Assembly (NCBI RefSeq): GCF_015624485.1
Contig: NZ_CP061378.1
Span: forward strand, 4,898,001-4,962,000
Direction of reading: 5' to 3'
Source: Bradyrhizobium genosp. L
GTDB lineage: Bacteria; Pseudomonadota; Alphaproteobacteria; Rhizobiales; Xanthobacteraceae
Length of the DNA stretch: 64,000 bases
The stretch's first letter is position 1. Each line of letters begins with the position of its first letter. The notes beneath the pieces were generated by a model. The model was not told the origin of the DNA and did no database searches. It worked only from the letters and a program-made list of their open reading frames with translations. This document shows positions 32,050-39,418 of this stretch, piece after piece. Both the position numbers and the translations under genes were made by a program.

Positions 32050-32291
32050 ATCGCCGCCACCTCAGGAGTGGCGGTCATGTTGCAGCCTCAGGCTCGAACG
32101 CGCAATGCCGTCGATCTGACCGAACCGACGATCGGATTAACACATGATAATTTAAGGCCGGTGATTTTCCCTTTCTTCCGATTTTTCATTTTCGCGAAGC
32201 GACGCGAGCCGCGGAACCCGGCGCCTCGACAATGGAGCGCATACCGGCGCATACTGAGCCGATGCCAAGCCGCTCGGATGGAGGGTTGCAT

Positions 32292-33068
32292 TTGACGCCG
32301 ACACCGCCGACGCCGCTCAACCGCCTGCGCAAGCAGTGGCGCGAGAAGCGCCCGACCTTCGGTGCGATCGCGACCATTCCGAGCATCCAGACCGTGCAGA
32401 TCATGGCGCAGTCGCTCGACTGGATCATCGTCGACCTCGAGCACGGCCCGATCGATCTCTCCGCCGCGCATGCGATGATCGTCGCGACGTCGGGCACGCC
32501 ATGCGTGCCGATGGTGCGGATCGCAGCCAACGAGCCACATCTCGCCAAGGCACCGATGGATATCGGCGCGCTCGGCATCAATTTTCCGATGATCTGCAAC
32601 GCGGAGGATGCGGCGAAGGCGGCCCGCAGCGTGCGCTACCCGCCGAAGGGCGACCGGCTCTGGGGCCCGTTCCACGCGCCGTTCCGCTGGGGTGTCTCCA
32701 TGAACGACTACATGGCGACATCGGACGACGACATGATCTGCATGATCACGATCGAACATGTCGAGGCCGTGAACCGGATCGACGAGATCATGGCGACCCC
32801 CGGCATCGATCTCGCCGTGATTGGCCCCGGCGACCTCGCCACCTCGATCAACAAGCGCGGCCTGCCCGACGACCCCGATGTGGTGGCGCTGATGCAGCGC
32901 GCCGAGGACGGCATCCTGAAGAGCGGCGTGCCGATCGGCGGCGTCGCGCGCACCGCAGATCAGGCCAATGCGATGATCGACCGCGGCTACCTCGCGCTTG
33001 CGCTCGGCTTCGACTGGTCGCTGTTCCAGCGCGGCATCGCGGCCGCATTCGCCGGCATCAGGCGCTGA
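32292..33068 (+). CDS. HpcH/HpaI aldolase family protein
   Basis: The enzyme of about 258 residues has the class II aldolase (HpcH/HpaI) barrel: QSLDWIIVDLEHGPIDLS with the metal-binding glutamate, VRIAANEPHLAKAPMDIGAL, ITIEHVEAVNRIDEI and DLAVIGPGDLATSI. Such enzymes cleave or form 2-keto-3-deoxy acids with pyruvate as one partner. TTG 32292 is preferred because GGAGGG lies six bases upstream; ATG 32262 and ATG 32232 are alternatives. The physiological substrate is unknown. Confidence 0.9.
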   Translation: MTPTPPTPLNRLRKQWREKRPTFGAIATIPSIQTVQIMAQSLDWIIVDLEHGPIDLSAAHAMIVATSGTPCVPMVRIAANEPHLAKAPMDIGALGINFPMICNAEDAAKAARSVRYPPKGDRLWGPFHAPFRWGVSMNDYMATSDDDMICMITIEHVEAVNRIDEIMATPGIDLAVIGPGDLATSINKRGLPDDPDVVALMQRAEDGILKSGVPIGGVARTADQANAMIDRGYLALALGFDWSLFQRGIAAAFAGIRR

Positions 33069-33102
33069 GCCAGCGTAGCGGCGGCAAAGCGGCGATGCAG
33101 GA

Positions 33103-33282
33103 TCAAGCCGGAATCGTGCGGCTGTTTGGCTGATCCGGTTGCGTCGGTGCGTCAGGGCTCTCGCTCTCCGCGTTCAGCTCCACCTCGGCAGCGTGCCAGA
33201 ACTCGGCATCCCTGCCTTCAGGTCGCCCGGCCTGGTCCCACAGTCGATACGCGTAGTCTCTGATCTGCTCTTCGGTCGCCAT
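33103..33282 (-). CDS. DUF2934 domain-containing small protein
   Basis: The 59-residue product matches DUF2934: MATEEQIRDYAYRLWDQAGR followed by PEGRDAEFWHAAE. It starts at ATG 33282 with AGGGGAAG upstream. DUF2934 proteins are small, stress-associated and of unknown mechanism. A perfect 12-bp inverted repeat and an EcfG-type promoter lie in its leader, and the divergent gene is a PRC-barrel protein, which fits a general stress regulon. Confidence 0.82.
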   Translation of the reverse strand: MATEEQIRDYAYRLWDQAGRPEGRDAEFWHAAEVELNAESESPDAPTQPDQPNSRTIPA

Positions 33283-33300
33283 GCGTGATCTTCCCCTTGC

Positions 33301-33346
33301 GCACGGTCCCGCCTTGGGGGCTAAGGGGCTTGAAGCGGGACCGTGC
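33301..33346. repeat. Perfect 12-bp inverted repeat in the DUF2934 leader
   Basis: gcacggtcccgc (33301-33312) and gcgggaccgtgc (33335-33346) are exact reverse complements around a 22-base loop. In the DUF2934 transcript this would form a stable hairpin ending about 19 bases before the start codon, close to the ribosome binding site. It could regulate translation, or be a protein-binding palindrome. Confidence 0.75.
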
Positions 33347-33382
33347 AGGCAAGGTCTTCGAAAAGAGCCTCGCCGGTAAGTT

Positions 33383-33406
33383 AACCCGCCACCTCGACGA
33401 AGTTCC
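33383..33406 (-). promoter_or_regulatory. EcfG-type promoter for the DUF2934 gene
   Basis: On the minus strand GGAAC (33406-33402) is followed by 15 bases and GGTT (33386-33383), close to the alphaproteobacterial general-stress sigma factor consensus GGAAC-N16/17-CGTT. The spacer is one base short and one position of the -10 differs. Confidence 0.5.
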
Positions 33407-33415
33407 TAAATCGCA

Positions 33416-33440
33416 GGAACTGCGGTGCGCCACGCCGGTT
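33416..33440 (+). promoter_or_regulatory. EcfG-type promoter for the PRC-barrel gene
   Basis: GGAAC (33416-33420), 16 bases, then GGTT (33437-33440) matches the EcfG consensus with one mismatch in the -10 element. It lies 31 bases before the ATG of the PRC-barrel gene and back to back with a similar site facing the other way. Confidence 0.6.
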
Positions 33441-33471
33441 GAATGATCCCAACTTCCAAGAGGAGACAACA

Positions 33472-33864
33472 ATGAAGAAAATCGCCGCAGGAATTGCTTT
33501 CGCGTCCATCCTGTCCACCGCCGCTTATGCAGCCACCACGACGATGTCGGCGGCCCCGTCGGAGAGCTGGACGGTCAGCAACTACTACAAGCAGTCGATC
33601 TACGATCCGAAGGAAAGCAAGATCGGCGATGTCGACGACGTGCTCGTCAACAAGCAGGGACAAATCACCGGGCTCGTGGTCGGCGTCGGCGGATTTCTCG
33701 GCGCGGGCGAAAAGGATGTCATCGTGCCGTTCACCGCAGTGAAGACGCAGAAGAAGAACGACAAGTGGTGGCTCACGCTCGACCAGACCAAGGATGATCT
33801 GAAGAAGGCGCCCGGCTTCACCTACGACAAGGCGAGCACCACCTGGGTGCCCGAGAAGAAGTAA
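33472..33864 (+). CDS. Exported PRC-barrel domain protein
   Basis: The 130-residue protein has a signal peptide (MKKIAAGIAFASILSTAAYA, cleavage before ATT) and then a PRC-barrel domain: YDPKESKIGDVDDVLVNKQG, then a GVGGFLGAGEKDVIVPF segment. AGGAG precedes the ATG. Periplasmic PRC-barrel proteins are common in rhizobia and are usually stress-induced; the ligand is unknown. An EcfG-type promoter upstream supports this. It is followed after 11 bases by a YihY-family gene, probably in the same operon. Confidence 0.9.
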   Translation: MKKIAAGIAFASILSTAAYAATTTMSAAPSESWTVSNYYKQSIYDPKESKIGDVDDVLVNKQGQITGLVVGVGGFLGAGEKDVIVPFTAVKTQKKNDKWWLTLDQTKDDLKKAPGFTYDKASTTWVPEKK

Positions 33865-33875
33865 ACCGAAGCACA

Positions 33876-34991
33876 ATGGACCATCCGGAGGCCCGGCTTT
33901 CGACAGCCGGGCCTCGATGGCTGATGCCGAGGCTGGGACTCGACACAGGGTTCGCAATGGCCGCGCACCGCAACTGGCCAAACTGGCAAAGCGATCTGGC
34001 GCTGCTCGGAGCAGCCGTGCTGACCACAATCGCAATCCACCGGCATTTGACGCAAACGGCGCGAACGGCCGACGCGGGAGAGCGCGGCGAAGCTGCGAGG
34101 ATCGAAAAGCCCGCCACGATCGCGGCGGTCGGCCATGGGCGCTGGTCGCGCCATCCGTTGCAGATACCGGCGGCGGGCTGGAAGGACATCCTCGTCCGCA
34201 CCTATCAACAAATCAACGAAGACCGGCTGATCGCAACCGCAGCCGGGATCGTATTCTACGGCCTGCTCGCGATCTTTCCGGCGATCACGGCCCTGGTCTC
34301 GAGCTACGGCCTGTTTGCCGATCCATCGACGATTGCAGCCAATCTGCAAAGCCTGGCGCTGATGCTGCCGGATGGCTCGTTCGCCATCGTCCAGGACCAG
34401 GTTGCCCGCGTGCTCGCCAAGGGCGCATCCACGCTCGGCCTCAGCTTTGCCGTCGGCCTGTTGATGGCGATCTGGAGTGCCAATGCCGGCATGAAGGCGA
34501 TCATCGATGCTCTCAATGTCGTCTACGAGGAAAAGGAGAAACGCGGCTTCATCAAGTTGAACCTGATTTCGCTCGCGTTCACGGTCGCGGCGCTCGGAGC
34601 TATTCTGGTCATGGTTGGCGCGGTGGTGGTCGTTCCGCTGCTGCTGCAGCAGATCGGCTTGGAGGCACGCGCGGCGCTCATCGTCCAGTTCGGCCGGTGG
34701 CCGGTGCTGGCTTTCTTGCTGCTGACGGCGCTGGCGCTGCTCTATCGCTACGGCCCCAGTCGAACGAGGCCGCGCTGGCAGTGGCTCAGCATCGGGGCGA
34801 TTGCGGCGGCGATCCTGTGGCTGGCCGGTTCGTCACTGCTATCGTGGTATCTGTCGAACTTTGGCGACTACAATGCGACCTACGGTTCGCTCGGTGCGGC
34901 CATCGGCCTGATGACCTGGATGTGGATGTCTGCGATCATCGTGCTGTGCGGCGCCGAACTCAATTCCGAGATCGAGCGTCAAACCGTCTGA
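33876..34991 (+). CDS. YihY/virulence factor BrkB family membrane protein
   Basis: The 371-residue protein has the YihY core of about six transmembrane helices. Its signature start WKDILVRTYQQINEDRLIAT, AAGIVFYGLLAIFPAITALV lies at about 101, and TYGSLGAAIGLMTWMWMSAI near the end. An N-terminal extension of about 100 residues contains one further hydrophobic stretch and a charged linker, so the true start could be later (ATG 33924 or 33957). The family's substrate is unknown despite the old RNase BN name. It follows the PRC-barrel gene closely. Confidence 0.88.
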   Translation: MDHPEARLSTAGPRWLMPRLGLDTGFAMAAHRNWPNWQSDLALLGAAVLTTIAIHRHLTQTARTADAGERGEAARIEKPATIAAVGHGRWSRHPLQIPAAGWKDILVRTYQQINEDRLIATAAGIVFYGLLAIFPAITALVSSYGLFADPSTIAANLQSLALMLPDGSFAIVQDQVARVLAKGASTLGLSFAVGLLMAIWSANAGMKAIIDALNVVYEEKEKRGFIKLNLISLAFTVAALGAILVMVGAVVVVPLLLQQIGLEARAALIVQFGRWPVLAFLLLTALALLYRYGPSRTRPRWQWLSIGAIAAAILWLAGSSLLSWYLSNFGDYNATYGSLGAAIGLMTWMWMSAIIVLCGAELNSEIERQTV

Positions 34992-35113
34992 CGACGCACG
35001 CGGCCAAGCGCGCGTCTGCATCCGCGACGACGGACTTCCGCGGCAACAAGACCTTCGTCCGGCTTTCCGGCCTCGTCCCACGCTGTTAGTGTTTTGCGGT
35101 TGGGAGAAAAAAC

Positions 35114-35497
35114 ATGTTCAGAAAATTACTGCTTGGATTGACCGTGGTTGCGTTTGCCGGCGCCGCGTTCGCGCAACAGAGCGGCATCAAGCGGACGCCG
35201 CTGCAGAAGGTCGATTTCCCGGCCGGCTACACCACCGTGACGGCGATCGCCGAGGTCGCCGCCGGCGGTTCGTCGGGGCGTCACAGCCATCCGGGCGTCG
35301 AAACCGGCTACGTGCTCGACGGCGAGCTCGAACTCGTGATCGATGGCAAGCCGCCGTTGAAGCTGAAAGCGGGCGATTCCTATCAGATCCCGGAGGGCGC
35401 GGTGCACGACGCGAAGGCGTCCGGCGACAAGCCGATGAAGGTCCTCGGGGTCTACATCGTCAAGGCCGGCGAGCCGCTGGCCAAGCCCGCGCCCTAG
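35114..35497 (+). CDS. Exported cupin-domain protein
   Basis: The 127-residue protein has a signal peptide (LLLGLTVVAFAGAAFA, cleavage before QQS) and a single cupin_2 barrel. Metal-ligand motifs are GRHSHPGVETGYVLDGELEL and the second motif PEGAVHDAK. It could bind a metal and act as a small dioxygenase or isomerase, or only as a binding protein. It is monocistronic and followed by a terminator-like hairpin. Confidence 0.88.
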   Translation: MFRKLLLGLTVVAFAGAAFAQQSGIKRTPLQKVDFPAGYTTVTAIAEVAAGGSSGRHSHPGVETGYVLDGELELVIDGKPPLKLKAGDSYQIPEGAVHDAKASGDKPMKVLGVYIVKAGEPLAKPAP

Positions 35498-35551
35498 GGA
35501 GTGCCAATCGGGCTCCCGTGGGCCACAGAATTGCGCCAGAAGGTCGAAAAT

Positions 35552-35598
35552 GGCCGGTTTTTGTGCCAAATGGGACGAAGAAGCCGGCCGTTTTGTTT
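35552..35598 (+). terminator. Possible terminator after the cupin gene
   Basis: An eight-base stem, ggccggtt (35552-35559) with agccggcc (35582-35589) including one G-T pair, is followed by GTTTTGTTT. The loop is long (22 bases), so this is only a moderate candidate. Confidence 0.4.
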
Positions 35599-35811
35599 GA
35601 CAGAACGGCGCTTTCTCCTTAAGACCACCCTGCTCGCGGGCCGGTTTCGGCCCGCGATGCGTTTCGCGACCCGTGGTCCTTCCCCGAGCTTTCGAGGTGG
35701 ATCTGTCGGTACAGGCCTTTGGGCCGGTACACAGGAGGGCGCGTCTCCTCAAACCTGAAACCAGACAAACGCCGCCGCCCGCAGGCTTGCGGCTATGCAA
35801 CGAGGACCGCG
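35599..35811 (+). other. Leader region of rpsD with a strong hairpin
   Basis: No gene is seen in these 213 bases. A nine-base-pair hairpin (cgcgggccg at 35635-35643, cggcccgcg at 35648-35656, loop gttt) lacks a T-run, so it is not a typical terminator. A second weaker hairpin involves ggtac..ggcc at about 35710-35735. The region could carry the rpsD promoter and a structured mRNA leader. Confidence 0.4.
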
Positions 35812-36429
35812 ATGACAAAGCGTAGTGAGGCGAAGTACAAGATCGATCGCCGCATGGGCCAGAATATCTGGGGCCGCCCGAAGAGCCCCGTGAACCGCCG
35901 GGAATACGGCCCCGGCCAGCACGGCCAACGCCGCAAGGGCAAGCTCTCCGACTTCGGCGTGCAGCTCCGCGCCAAGCAGAAGCTCAAGGGCTACTACGCC
36001 AACATTTCCGAGCGCCAGTTCCACGGCATCTATGTCGAGGCCAGCCGCCTCAAGGGCGACACCGGCGAGAACCTGGTCGGCCTGCTGGAGCGCCGTCTCG
36101 ACACCGTGGTTTATCGTGCCAAGTTCGTCTCCACGATGTTCGCGGCGCGCCAGTTCATCAATCACGGCCACGTCAAGGTGAACGGCCGCAAGGTCAACAT
36201 CGGCAGCTACAAGGTGAAGGTCGGCGACAGCATCGAGGTCAAGGAAGCCTCCAAGCAGCTCGCCACCGTGCTGGAGGCGAGCCAGCTTCCCGAGCGCGAC
36301 GTACCCGACTTCATCGAGGTCGATCACGGCAAGATGACCGCGAAGTTCGCACGCATCCCCGGCCTCACCGACGTGCCGTTCCCGGTGCAGATGGAGCCGC
36401 ATCTGATCGTCGAATTCTATTCGCGCTGA
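35812..36429 (+). CDS. rpsD: 30S ribosomal protein S4
   Basis: The 205-residue protein binds 16S rRNA early in small-subunit assembly. It has the S4 N-terminal part ([20 protein letters not shown]), [22 protein letters not shown], and the S4 RNA-binding domain [41 protein letters not shown] 35812 matches the usual start. Unlike in E. coli it is a single gene outside the alpha operon, as is normal in this class. A strong terminator follows. Confidence 0.98.
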   Translation: MTKRSEAKYKIDRRMGQNIWGRPKSPVNRREYGPGQHGQRRKGKLSDFGVQLRAKQKLKGYYANISERQFHGIYVEASRLKGDTGENLVGLLERRLDTVVYRAKFVSTMFAARQFINHGHVKVNGRKVNIGSYKVKVGDSIEVKEASKQLATVLEASQLPERDVPDFIEVDHGKMTAKFARIPGLTDVPFPVQMEPHLIVEFYSR

Positions 36430-36453
36430 TCAGTCCAGCATTGCGATATCCGA

Positions 36454-36483
36454 AAGGCCCCGGTTTTGCCGGGGCCTTTTTGT
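36454..36483 (+). terminator. Rho-independent terminator of rpsD
   Basis: A ten-base-pair stem (aaggccccgg at 36454-36463, ccggggcctt at 36469-36478) with loop ttttg runs into a T-rich tail (TTTTTGTTT). It begins 25 bases after the stop codon. Confidence 0.92.
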
Positions 36484-36530
36484 TTGGGGAGGAAATGCTA
36501 GTATACGGGCCAATGTTGAGAACCTCGCGG

Positions 36531-36758
36531 ATGACCCGGTTACTCGAACAAGCGTTTGATACAGTCTCAAATCTGCCTGACGCGGAACAGGACGAACTCG
36601 CGCGAATCCTACTGCAACTGGCTGGCGTCGACCAACCACCGCTTCAGCTAACTGCTGAGGAGGAAGCTGACCTTGCCGAAGCCGATGCCGAGATTGCACG
36701 CGGCGAGTTGGCTACGGCTGAAGAAGTCCGCGCGATGTGGGCAAAGCACGGGCTGTGA
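36531..36758 (+). CDS. Antitoxin of a type II toxin-antitoxin pair
   Basis: The product of about 75 residues (MTRLLEQAFDTVSNLPDAEQ, then DELARILLQLAG) is acidic and helical, with a C-terminal part (EEVRAMWAKHGL) suited to wrapping a toxin. The following ParE/RelE gene overlaps its stop codon. ATG 36531 fits the usual start of such antitoxins, but ATG 36513 and 36495 are in frame. TAGTAT at 36499-36504 could be the -10 of its promoter. Confidence 0.8.
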   Translation: MTRLLEQAFDTVSNLPDAEQDELARILLQLAGVDQPPLQLTAEEEADLAEADAEIARGELATAEEVRAMWAKHGL

Positions 36759-37033
36759 ACGTCCGCTATACCCGCCGTGCACTTGCCCAGATTGATCGGG
36801 CGCTTTCCTACATTGAAGAACGATCGCCTCAGGGCGCTGACCGCGTCCGCGACCGTGTCTCGGCACTTGCCGTGTTGCTGCACGATCAGCCCTACGCCGG
36901 ACGTGCAACAAGTCGCCCAGGTGTCCGCCGGCTCACAGCGACGCCCTACCCCTATCTTATCGATTATCGTGTGACGCCGACCGAGGTCATCATTATGCGG
37001 TTTCGTCATGCCGCGCGAAAACCTATAGGCTAG
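36755..37033 (+). CDS. RelE/ParE family toxin
   Basis: The 92-residue product has the ParE/RelE fold: VNVRYTRRALAQIDRALSYI, then RDRVSALAVLLHDQPYAGRA and a C-terminal RLTATPYPYLIDYRVTPTEV segment. These toxins poison gyrase or cut ribosome-bound mRNA; the sequence does not decide between them. GTG 36755 overlaps the antitoxin stop codon (GTGA). Base composition is slightly less GC-rich than the flanks, as for a mobile module. Confidence 0.88.
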   Translation: MNVRYTRRALAQIDRALSYIEERSPQGADRVRDRVSALAVLLHDQPYAGRATSRPGVRRLTATPYPYLIDYRVTPTEVIIMRFRHAARKPIG

Positions 37034-37087
37034 CAGCGAACCTGAGCCGTACGTAGCAACCGCATCGCGGATTGATGAGGAACGTTC

Positions 37088-38155
37088 ATGCACTTCACCC
37101 CTGCCCCGCCCGATCCGAAGGCTCCGCCCGTCCGCATCAACTTGTTGTCGGACACCCAGACCAAGCCGACGCCGGCGATGCGCGAGGCGATGGCGAGAGC
37201 CGAGGTCGGCGACGAGCAGGTCGGCGACGATCCGACCACCAATGAGCTCAACGCGCGCGTCGCCGCCCTGCTCGGCAAGGAAGCGGCCGTGTTCATGCCG
37301 TCGGGCACGATGTGCAACGTCACGGCGACGCTGGCTTATTGCCGGCCCGGCGACGAGATTCTGGCGCATGCGACCGCGCACGTCATCGCGCGCGAAGGCG
37401 GCGCGCACGCCGCCCTCGGCGGCTTCCAGATCACGCCGCTCCCCGGCGACGACGGCCAGTTCACGCCGGACACGTTCCGCGCCGCGCTGCATCCGCGCAC
37501 CCGCTACCAGCCGCAGCAGGTGCTGGTCTCGGTCGAGCAGACCGCCAACATCGGCGGCGGCACGATCTGGAAAAAGGCTGCGCTCGACGAGATCGTGAAG
37601 CTCGCCAAGGCCCACAGGCTCGCCACCCACATGGACGGTGCGCGGCTGTTCAACGCCACCGTGGCGTCAGGCATCTCGCCGCGCGACATGACGGCCGGCT
37701 GGGATTCCGCCTGGATCGATTTCTCCAAGGGCCTGGGCGCGCCGATCGGCGGCGCGATCGCCGGCACGCGCGCCTTCATCGACGATGTCTGGCGCTGGAA
37801 ACAGCGGCTCGGCGGCTCGATGCGGCAGTCCGGCGTCGCGGCAGCCGCTTGCATCTACGCGCTCGACCATCACGTCGACCGCCTCGCCGACGACCACGCC
37901 AATGCACGGGCGCTGGCGCGCGGCCTGTCGCAGATCGACGGCATCGTCGTGCAAGCGCCCGAGACCAACCTCGTGTTCTTCAAGCCGGACGGCGCCGGCG
38001 TCTCCGGCGACAAGATGGTCGCCGAGTTGCGCAAGCGCGGCGTGACGCTGGCGATGATGGACGGCAGGATCAGGGCCTGCACCCATCTCGACGTGACGGC
38101 CGCAATGATCGAGGAGACGATCGGCCACGTCAGGGACATCGTACGCGGGGCGTAG
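37088..38155 (+). CDS. ltaE: Low-specificity L-threonine aldolase
   Basis: The 355-residue PLP enzyme splits threonine or allo-threonine to glycine and acetaldehyde. It has INLLSDTQTKPTPAMREAMA, GDEQVGDDPTTNELNARVAALLG, the PSGTMCNVTA loop, THMDGARLFNA, and the PLP lysine Lys214 in DFSKGLGAPIGG. The length is normal. It ends two bases from the convergent serine hydrolase gene. Confidence 0.95.
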   Translation: MHFTPAPPDPKAPPVRINLLSDTQTKPTPAMREAMARAEVGDEQVGDDPTTNELNARVAALLGKEAAVFMPSGTMCNVTATLAYCRPGDEILAHATAHVIAREGGAHAALGGFQITPLPGDDGQFTPDTFRAALHPRTRYQPQQVLVSVEQTANIGGGTIWKKAALDEIVKLAKAHRLATHMDGARLFNATVASGISPRDMTAGWDSAWIDFSKGLGAPIGGAIAGTRAFIDDVWRWKQRLGGSMRQSGVAAAACIYALDHHVDRLADDHANARALARGLSQIDGIVVQAPETNLVFFKPDGAGVSGDKMVAELRKRGVTLAMMDGRIRACTHLDVTAAMIEETIGHVRDIVRGA

Positions 38156-38157
38156 AC

Positions 38158-39417
38158 CTACCGCCCCATCGCCCGATAGATCAGCGTCTTCAGTTCCTCC
38201 TGGATCCGACCGCGCTGCGTCGGCGTCTGCATCATCAAGATCCCGAACAGATCATCCTCGGGATCGATGAAGAAGAAGGTGCCGCCGACGCCGTCCCAGC
38301 GATATTCGCCCAGCGGCCACGACGTGTTAGTTGGTACCGAGGTGCGCACCGCAAAGCCGAGGCCAAACCCGGAGTTCGGTCCGGGATAATAGTTCTTGTC
38401 GCGGACCACGCCGGTTTCGGGGCCGATATGGTCGGAGGCCATCAGGGCGATGGTCTTCGCCTTCAGATAGCGGCGGCCTTCATAGGTCCCGCCGTTCAAC
38501 AGCATCTGCGAAAACCGCGCGTAATCGCCGACGGTGCCGACCATGCCGCCGCCGCCGGATTCCCAGCGCAGCTTCTGCTTGATATCGCGCACTTCGGCGA
38601 CCGGGCTGATGACGCGATCCTTCGGCATCGGCTCGGCGATCAGCTTCCATTTCGCCTTGTCAGCGACATAGAATTCCGTCTCATTCATCTTGAGCGGGAC
38701 AAGGAGCCGCTCCTTCTCGAACTCAAACAGCGTCTTTCCCGTGATCACTTCGATGATGCGGCCGAGCACGTCGGTGGAGTGGCCGTAGTCCCATTGCGTG
38801 CCGGGCTGCTCGGCGAGCGGCAGCGCGGTCAGCCGCGATACCAAATCTGCATTGGAGGGGTCGTTGTTGAACAGGCCGGCATCGGCATAATCCTTGTTGA
38901 CGATGCCGCCGCCGTAATAGCCGTAAGGCAGGCCCGCGGTGTGGCGCATCAGGTCCTCGATGGTCACCGGCCGCTTGAGCGGCTCCAGCGTCATCGTCTT
39001 CTTGCCGTCCTCACCCACCTTCTCGACGCCGACTTTCATGTCGACGAAGGCCGGAATGTATTTCGAGACCGGATCGTTGAGCGCGAGCTTGCCCTCCTCG
39101 ACCAGCATCATCGCCGTCACCGTGGTGATCGGCTTCGACATCGAATAGAGGCGGAAGATGGTGTCTGCGCTCATCGAGAGTTCAGTAGCGATATCGCGAA
39201 CGCCGAAATTCTCGTAATAGACCGGCTTGCCGTGCTGCTGCAGCAGCAGGATCGCGCCCGGGATCTTGCCGGTCGCGATCTCGTTCCTGATGTAGTCGGA
39301 CACCTTCGCCAGCCCCTCCGGAGAGAAGCTGTGCGCAGGTCCTTCCGAGCCCGCTTGCGCGGCGGTCCCGCCGATCAGCAGCATGCATGCCGCGACGAGC
39401 GCGCGGCATCCACGCAT
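38158..39417 (-). CDS. Serine hydrolase, class C beta-lactamase family (copy 2)
   Basis: The 419-residue exported protein has a signal peptide (CRALVAACMLLIGGTAAQA) and the beta-lactamase/D-peptidase fold. The SxxK nucleophile motif is in RLYSMSKPITT, and the second motif is YGHS. The region after residue 250 matches esterase-type members such as EstB. It is a tandem paralogue of the upstream gene; ATG 39417 is one base after that gene's stop with GGAG upstream. It probably acts in the periplasm on esters or peptides; resistance function is not implied. Confidence 0.9.
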   Translation of the reverse strand: MRGCRALVAACMLLIGGTAAQAGSEGPAHSFSPEGLAKVSDYIRNEIATGKIPGAILLLQQHGKPVYYENFGVRDIATELSMSADTIFRLYSMSKPITTVTAMMLVEEGKLALNDPVSKYIPAFVDMKVGVEKVGEDGKKTMTLEPLKRPVTIEDLMRHTAGLPYGYYGGGIVNKDYADAGLFNNDPSNADLVSRLTALPLAEQPGTQWDYGHSTDVLGRIIEVITGKTLFEFEKERLLVPLKMNETEFYVADKAKWKLIAEPMPKDRVISPVAEVRDIKQKLRWESGGGGMVGTVGDYARFSQMLLNGGTYEGRRYLKAKTIALMASDHIGPETGVVRDKNYYPGPNSGFGLGFAVRTSVPTNTSWPLGEYRWDGVGGTFFFIDPEDDLFGILMMQTPTQRGRIQEELKTLIYRAMGR

Positions 39418-39418
39418 C

